From the NCBI RefSeq assembly GCF_037977235.1, contig NZ_CP150276.1:3534001-3598000 (forward strand): a DNA stretch of 64,000 nt, read 5' to 3'. Shown here one piece after another: positions 59,715 to 64,000 of the stretch; the first letter of the stretch is position 1; each line of letters opens with the position of its first letter. This DNA is from Paenibacillus sp. FSL K6-0276. Its GTDB lineage: Bacteria > Bacillota > Bacilli > Paenibacillales > Paenibacillaceae. The position numbers and the translations under genes were made by a program. The notes under the pieces were generated by a model. The model worked only from the letters and a program-made list of their open reading frames with translations. It did not search any database and had not been told where the DNA came from.

Positions 59715-60476
59715 TTGATACTGTTGATTTACATCATCAAATTTGTATACAGCTTTGTGCTTCCTCCAGGCCTATTCATCATTCTTCTGCTCGGTCTTGT
59801 CATTTGGTTATGGAAAAAGAATCGTCGTCCAGCACTTGTTCTGCTTGGCGTTACACTGCTTATGTATTTCTCCATGACTCCTTTAGTCAGTGATGCGTTA
59901 ATCGGAGGTTTAGAACAAAAATATCCACAACCGGATACATTGCAAGGAGATGTCATCGTCGTGCTTGGTGGAGGCGCAAGCTCTGGGACACCGGATATTG
60001 ATGGCGAGGGCAACTTATATGGATCAGCAGCGAATCGGCTAATTACAGCTCTACGACTACATAATGCCAGTGGTTTACCCATCCTATTCTCTGGTGGACA
60101 AGTCTTCTCTGACAGCGGTAATGAAGCGGATATCGCCAAAAGACAACTGCTCGGACTAGGCATCTCCGAAGCGGATATCCTGACCGACAATCAATCCCTC
60201 AACACGGAGCAGAATGCTGTAAATACCGCCGCAATCCTACAAGCGAAAGGACTTAAGCGTCCTGTTCTAGTCACTTCTGGCTTTCATATGCCCCGTGCGA
60301 TGCAGCACTTCAAGAATGCAGGGCTAACAGCGCAAGCTTATCCTACTGATTATATCGCCAGCGCTGAATTTTCGCTGCAACCCTCAAAGTTCACTCCTTC
60401 GCCAGGAGCAATCTCCACTACAGGCACAGCCTTGAAGGAGTATTTAGGTCTTCTTGTTGCTCATCTATTTAATTAG
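59715..60476 (+). CDS. YdcF-like DUF218 membrane protein
   Basis: The 253-residue protein has two N-terminal membrane spans (MILLIYIIKFVYSFVLPPGL, LIILLLGLVIWLW) and the DUF218 domain: DVIVVLGGGASSGTPDIDGE, ILFSGGQVFSDSGNEADI, NTEQNAVNTAAIL and VLVTSGFHMPRAMQHF. Relatives (YdcF, SanA, ElyC) act in envelope maintenance. The TTG start is uncertain; AAGG lies 3-12 nt before several possible starts. It converges on the next gene with a 12-bp overlap. Confidence 0.8.
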   Translation: MILLIYIIKFVYSFVLPPGLFIILLLGLVIWLWKKNRRPALVLLGVTLLMYFSMTPLVSDALIGGLEQKYPQPDTLQGDVIVVLGGGASSGTPDIDGEGNLYGSAANRLITALRLHNASGLPILFSGGQVFSDSGNEADIAKRQLLGLGISEADILTDNQSLNTEQNAVNTAAILQAKGLKRPVLVTSGFHMPRAMQHFKNAGLTAQAYPTDYIASAEFSLQPSKFTPSPGAISTTGTALKEYLGLLVAHLFN

Positions 60477-60938
60477 ATCTGTGAATTTTGCATTTATTAC
60501 CCCAGCAAGAACCTGCGGTGATACGTCCATTTGCTGACCAATCTTTCCAGCACTGACGGCTATCGTTTCCAGCCCTTCCGCGCTGATGTCAATGAACGTT
60601 GGATATAGCTTTTTCATACCGACTGGTGAACATCCACCACGGATATAACCTGTCCACTTCTGCAAATCCTTCACTGGCAACATCTCAATCTTTTTCTCTC
60701 CGGCGGCCTTGGCCGCCTTTTTTAGATCAAGCTCTTCGGCAACTGGAATTACAAACACATAAAGATTTGCTCCACTATGAGCGACCAAAGTTTTAAAAAC
60801 CGTCTCTGCCGCCTTTACAATCTTCTCCGCAACTGCCGTACCATGGATTAGTCCATCCTCGTTGTCATAAACAAACACTTCATATCCAATTTTCTTCGCA
60901 TCTAGAATTCGTATCGCGTTGGTTTTGGTTACTGCCAT
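60465..60938 (-). CDS. ybaK: YbaK/EbsC-type Cys-tRNA(Pro) deacylase
   Basis: The 157-residue protein starts MAVTKTNAIRILDAKKIGYE and contains GTAVAEKIVKAAETVFKTLV, KKIEMLPVKDLQKWTGYIRG and CSPVGMKKLYPTFID, the standard YbaK order. The enzyme removes cysteine mischarged on tRNA-Pro. Full length with a good ribosome site. Chromosomal housekeeping gene outside the array. Confidence 0.92.
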   Translation of the reverse strand: MAVTKTNAIRILDAKKIGYEVFVYDNEDGLIHGTAVAEKIVKAAETVFKTLVAHSGANLYVFVIPVAEELDLKKAAKAAGEKKIEMLPVKDLQKWTGYIRGGCSPVGMKKLYPTFIDISAEGLETIAVSAGKIGQQMDVSPQVLAGVINAKFTDLIK

Positions 60939-60980
60939 ATCTGATCTACCTCTCTATAATCTATTCGATATTTTATGGTC

Positions 60981-61019
60981 AAAGAGGCCCCAAAGCCAAC
61001 ATGGCTCACAGGACCTCTT
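60981..61019 (-). terminator. Terminator of the YolD-like gene
   Basis: AAGAGGTCCTGTGAGCC...GGCCTCTTT on the minus strand. Confidence 0.6.
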
Positions 61020-61034
61020 ATTGCTGCGTTCCCA

Positions 61035-61286
61035 TTAATCTCTGGGATAATTAACTTGCATAATATCCATAAACGGAACTTTTTCGATACCTTCGTTTTT
61101 ACTGATGTGTACTTTTCCAGTCCGCGAGTCCATTTCTACAATCGTTCCGCGCACCTGTTCTTCTTTTCCCCATACGGTCAATAAAATCTCAGAACCTTCT
61201 TGCTTGGCTTCAACTAATTGATTACCTAGCTCCTCAAGTACAAATTCATCTCTTGTGGGCCGCTTGGCCACTTTTGCTTTTGCCAC
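61035..61286 (-). CDS. YolD-like protein
   Basis: From the GTG at 61286 (GGAGGAG 4 nt before) the 83-residue protein contains FVLEELGNQLVEAKQEGSEI and LTVWGKEEQVRGTIVEMDSR with a final VPFMDIMQVN, the YolD-like fold. YolD proteins often accompany Y-family polymerases in DNA-damage operons. Here it stands before a repair cluster on the same strand. A perfect 18-bp palindrome (GCGTCCTTATAAGGACGC) lies at 61343-61360 upstream. Confidence 0.75.
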   Translation of the reverse strand: MAKAKVAKRPTRDEFVLEELGNQLVEAKQEGSEILLTVWGKEEQVRGTIVEMDSRTGKVHISKNEGIEKVPFMDIMQVNYPRD

Positions 61287-61342
61287 TCTACTCCTCCAAT
61301 AAGCGATTACAGGTATTAAGTATACAAGCATAAACGCCTTCG

Positions 61343-61360
61343 GCGTCCTTATAAGGACGC
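61343..61360. promoter_or_regulatory. 18-bp perfect palindrome
   Basis: GCGTCCTT ATAAGGACGC, between the YolD-like gene and the SplB-like gene, amid short repeats of AAAGCGTATA. Function unknown; could be a protein site or hairpin. Confidence 0.4.
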
Positions 61361-61468
61361 AAAGCGTATATGCGAGAAATATAAGAACATATAGATGCAA
61401 AGCGTATACTTTCTTATATTTTAAAATACTAAGTATGAATGCTCTCGTTTATTATAACATGTTTCAGT

Positions 61469-62287
61469 TTAAGGCTCGAACCCCTTCTGGCTCAAGAAAA
61501 GCTCATCTTCATTAAAAACACTCCGGAGTCCATCGTACACCCTACGATATGCCGCTGGATCATACCAATCTTCTAGCTGCAACTCTTCATAAAGGGAATA
61601 AATACCTAATCTCCGTGTACGTTTGCCCCCACTGCCATCTCCCATAAAATAATCGTCGATACAGACTCTATCCACCAATTCCCTTAGAATCTCTGGAAAG
61701 GACGAGCTGCTTGGCAATACCGGAGCGATTGTAGCCTGAACAGGAATGCCTGCTTCACGCAGTAATTGCAGTGTCTTTAATCTTGCAGAAATGGGCGGAG
61801 CATTGGGTGTGAATTTTTGGCGAATATCTTCACGGTCCGTCTCTACTGTCATGCTCACGCGAACCTTACCTTCTAAGCGTAATAGTAAATCCATATCTCT
61901 GCGTACGAGCGGACTACGCGTCTGCACGAACAGAAAATCAGGCGGGTTCTCTAACATAACCTCCAGCAAAGCTCTTGTTACCTGCTCCTTGAGCTCAATC
62001 GGTTGGTACGGATCTGTACTTGACGACATAAAGATGGAGACCGGTCCCTTAGACTTAGCTTTCTGGAGTTCTTTGCGTAAAATAGCTGCTGCTTCTTGTT
62101 TGACATCTACCCATGTTCCCCATTCCTCTTTGCGAAATAGCGAAACGGGCATTTGACGCACATAACAAAAGGAACAAGCATAAGTGCAGCCGGTATATGG
62201 ATTTAAGGAATGACTGTAACCGTTCAGATAACCCGTCCCTTTATTTAGTAAGGTCTTTGGGGTTTTGTACTGGATCTCATGGTTCAT
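61469..62287 (-). CDS. SplB-like radical SAM protein
   Basis: The 272-residue protein has the iron-sulfur motif GCTYACSFCYVRQMP (CxxxCxxC), MSSSTDPYQPIELKEQVTRA, and MTVETDREDIRQKF. It belongs to the Rv2578c/SplB-like radical SAM group often found with repair genes; not the classical spore photoproduct lyase. Its ATG overlaps the stop of ogt (ATGA), so it is the third gene of one operon. Confidence 0.88.
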   Translation of the reverse strand: MNHEIQYKTPKTLLNKGTGYLNGYSHSLNPYTGCTYACSFCYVRQMPVSLFRKEEWGTWVDVKQEAAAILRKELQKAKSKGPVSIFMSSSTDPYQPIELKEQVTRALLEVMLENPPDFLFVQTRSPLVRRDMDLLLRLEGKVRVSMTVETDREDIRQKFTPNAPPISARLKTLQLLREAGIPVQATIAPVLPSSSSFPEILRELVDRVCIDDYFMGDGSGGKRTRRLGIYSLYEELQLEDWYDPAAYRRVYDGLRSVFNEDELFLSQKGFEP

Positions 62288-62817
62288 AATTCTTGAGCAA
62301 GCTTTCCACTCTCTAAATTAAGCAGCCTCGTCTTCATCTCTAATCCCCCACGGTAACCAGTTAATGTTCCATTCTTGCCAATTACTCGGTGACAAGGAAC
62401 CGTAATTAGTATTGGATTCGCACCAATAGCCGTCCCTACCGCGCGTACTGCAGCTGGCTTTTGAATATATGTGGCGATGTCCGAATAAGACCACGTTTGT
62501 CCATATGGAATTTCACAAAGTGCTTTCCACACTGTAAGTTGAAATGGAGTCCCATGGTAGTCGAAAGGAATACTAAACATCTGCCGTTTCCCTTGCAAAT
62601 ATTCGATCAGTTCCTGTACATATGACGCCATTTTCTCATCGTCCTGCACCAGTTCATTTCCAGGAAAACGACGCGTAACCCACTCACTCATTTCTTCGAA
62701 TGGCTTCTGCTGCGACCCCACATAACTTAATCCTTTCTCCGATGCTACGATATAGAAACTCCATTCCTTATAAGCTAGCAATGTCCAGTATATGATCGCA
62801 TTTGTTCTACTCTCCAT
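62284..62817 (-). CDS. ogt: Methylated-DNA-protein cysteine methyltransferase
   Basis: The 177-residue protein ends with the active-site segment PCHRVIGKNGTLTGYRGGLE, the acceptor cysteine included, and has QTWSYSDIATYIQKPAAVRA before it. It removes alkyl groups from O6-guanine and dies with the reaction. The start overlaps the end of adaA by a few bases. Together they form an adaptive-response operon. Confidence 0.94.
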   Translation of the reverse strand: MESRTNAIIYWTLLAYKEWSFYIVASEKGLSYVGSQQKPFEEMSEWVTRRFPGNELVQDDEKMASYVQELIEYLQGKRQMFSIPFDYHGTPFQLTVWKALCEIPYGQTWSYSDIATYIQKPAAVRAVGTAIGANPILITVPCHRVIGKNGTLTGYRGGLEMKTRLLNLESGKLAQEL

Positions 62818-63427
62818 GTTTTTGTTCCTCCAAAAATAATTCAGAATGATTCGTTAATTCTAATTTGTTAAGCTGACGATACTGCGTTGGGGTGTGCCCC
62901 ATTTTTTTCTTAAATAAGGTAATAAAATACGAAGTATTTGGCAGACCCACGTGTAATCCAATGTCAGCTACTGCCCGCTCCGTGGTAACCAAATATTCAG
63001 ATGCCTTATCGATTCTCTTTTGTTGTATATAATCCACTGGAGTGATTCCCAAAACTTTCTTAAAGGTTCGATGTAAATGATAGGGACTGCCATGACACAC
63101 TTCAGCCAACGTTTCAAGAGTAAGAGGTTCCTGATAATGTTTGTCGATATATTCAGTTATTACAGCCACCCATTCCTTATCAGGCAGTCGCTCACCCGTC
63201 GGTTTGCATCTTTTACAGGAACGAAATCCAGATTCTAGCGCTTCTTCTGCATTTTGAAAGATACGTGCATTCTCTCGATTAGGTGCTTTGGACTTACAGG
63301 AAGGTCGGCAAAAGATTCCCGTAGTCTTCACAGCATAGAAGAATTTATCATTATAGGCTGCATCATTTTGCAAAATAGCTTGCCATTGCTCCTCGGTCAT
63401 CTTTTCCACTTCTCCACTCCTATCCAT
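62807..63427 (-). CDS. adaA: AdaA-type methylphosphotriester transferase/AraC activator
   Basis: From the ATG at 63427 (GAGGTG 6 nt before) the 206-residue protein has the Ada zinc domain: FFYAVKTTGIFCRPSCKSKA (CxxxC) and SGFRSCKRCKPTGERLP (CxxC). The AraC helix-turn-helix region follows (LETLAEVCHGSPYHLHRTFK, ADIGLHVGLPNTSYFITLFK). Methylation of a cysteine turns it into an activator of the operon. Confidence 0.94.
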   Translation of the reverse strand: MDRSGEVEKMTEEQWQAILQNDAAYNDKFFYAVKTTGIFCRPSCKSKAPNRENARIFQNAEEALESGFRSCKRCKPTGERLPDKEWVAVITEYIDKHYQEPLTLETLAEVCHGSPYHLHRTFKKVLGITPVDYIQQKRIDKASEYLVTTERAVADIGLHVGLPNTSYFITLFKKKMGHTPTQYRQLNKLELTNHSELFLEEQKHGE

Positions 63428-63639
63428 ACGCTTCACCTCTAAACCAAGTATACCCCGCTTCAGGGTCATCTGTACTCATTCTAGAATGTAAAAGCAAGAT
63501 AGTGAAATACAAGAATGGTGAGATTGCTCGTAATTACACTTTGTTTATCGAATCCGCACTTCCTTTGTCAACCGTGCAGGGAGCCGCTTCTAAATAACGA
63601 ATTACTCATAACATGACTACCTGAACTGGAGGAATCAAA

Positions 63640-64000
63640 ATGGAAATTCTGAAAACAAAGGATGCCGCAGAGCTGCTGTCTGTTAGCCAAACAACGATCA
63701 AACGTTGGGCTGCTATGTTCCCTGATTTTTTTCCAAAGGACCGATTTGGCCACTATACATTCTCAGAGCAGCAAATCAGCTTGCTTAGTCATATTAAAGA
63801 TCGCATTAATCACGGAGAACCACTGGAAAGCATGCAATTAACTGTATCGAACGAAAATCAGATGTCCACGTCACCGCAAGATCCACTTCATCCCACAGAC
63901 GCTGAGCCTATGCAAGATATATTGTCCCGGATTCATTATATTGAACGTACACTCGATCAAAAAGCCGACGAAGTAGTCATGATACAGTTGCTTCAGCAGC
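63640..64000 (+). CDS. MerR-type DNA-binding protein, RacA-like (3' part outside window)
   Basis: The gene begins MEILKTKDAAELLSVSQTTI, then KRWAAMFPDFFPKDRFGHYT, an N-terminal MerR-like helix-turn-helix. A linker and the start of a coiled coil follow (LSRIHYIERTLDQKADEVVM). GGAGG is 8 nt before the ATG. This plan fits RacA, which anchors chromosomes during sporulation, or the related YfmP-like small regulators. The window ends inside it. Confidence 0.7.
   Translation, partial: MEILKTKDAAELLSVSQTTIKRWAAMFPDFFPKDRFGHYTFSEQQISLLSHIKDRINHGEPLESMQLTVSNENQMSTSPQDPLHPTDAEPMQDILSRIHYIERTLDQKADEVVMIQLLQQ

Noticed and set aside
1..64000. rRNA or tRNA genes
   Set aside because: I saw no rRNA-like stretches or tRNA cloverleaf signatures; a covariance search would be needed to exclude a single tRNA.

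Overview
The window looks like chromosome of a low-GC Gram-positive bacterium of the Bacillales, most likely a Paenibacillus relative. Supporting signs are strong AGGAGG-type ribosome sites, TTG/GTG starts, a T-box leader, a RacA-like MerR gene, a YolD-like gene and an AdaA/Ogt repair operon. This placement is inference from gene families; no database was searched.

Layout. Positions 1-533 hold the 5' part of a DeoR-type regulator. From about 755 to 58,770 lies a continuous array of some 40 junctions that separate mostly single-gene units. From 58,772 onward the content becomes ordinary chromosome: esterase, YdcF-like protein, YbaK-type deacylase, YolD-like protein, SplB-like radical SAM protein, Ogt, AdaA and RacA-like protein.

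The array resembles an integron cassette array. Each full junction has two short cores, CTGCCCGTTAGC (core 1) and CTATCGTGTCCCGTTAGC (core 2). They sit 60-85 bp apart around a variable but always self-complementary hairpin. Each core is a pair of inverted arms (CTAACG / CGTTAG) around a roughly 5-bp spacer, so the whole junction has the geometry of an attC site. The genes are typical cassette cargo: many GNAT acetyltransferases, NUDIX, HIT, DinB, peptidase E, 2H phosphoesterase, VOC, kinase-like phosphotransferases, a creatininase, an Mrr nuclease, a PIN protein and small membrane proteins. Most lie on the minus strand with the stop codon touching or formed by the core. A 3.1-kb multigene unit occurs twice, at 18,374-21,484 and 49,706-52,812, and both copies end exactly inside cores. 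The only site-specific recombinase is a Xer-like tyrosine recombinase at 17,443-18,285. It has the full catalytic set but no sign of the IntI-specific insertion. A relic of a second copy lies near 48,000.

The cores are also targets for several IS110-family elements. One family is represented by 360-390-bp non-autonomous copies plus one copy with an internally deleted transposase. It carries a region that fits the known bridge-RNA layout, with loops holding the target core (CCGTTAG plus TCAACTA or TAAGCTA) and the element's own end (CATGGGAG). The two versions of the target loop largely follow the two kinds of flank actually found at the insertions. A second IS110 group carries CTGCCCGT in its leader and sits only in core 1. 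Tiny 61-68-bp elements share the terminal hairpins and target. Together these form a cassette platform with a guide-RNA transposon ecology specialised on its recombination sites.
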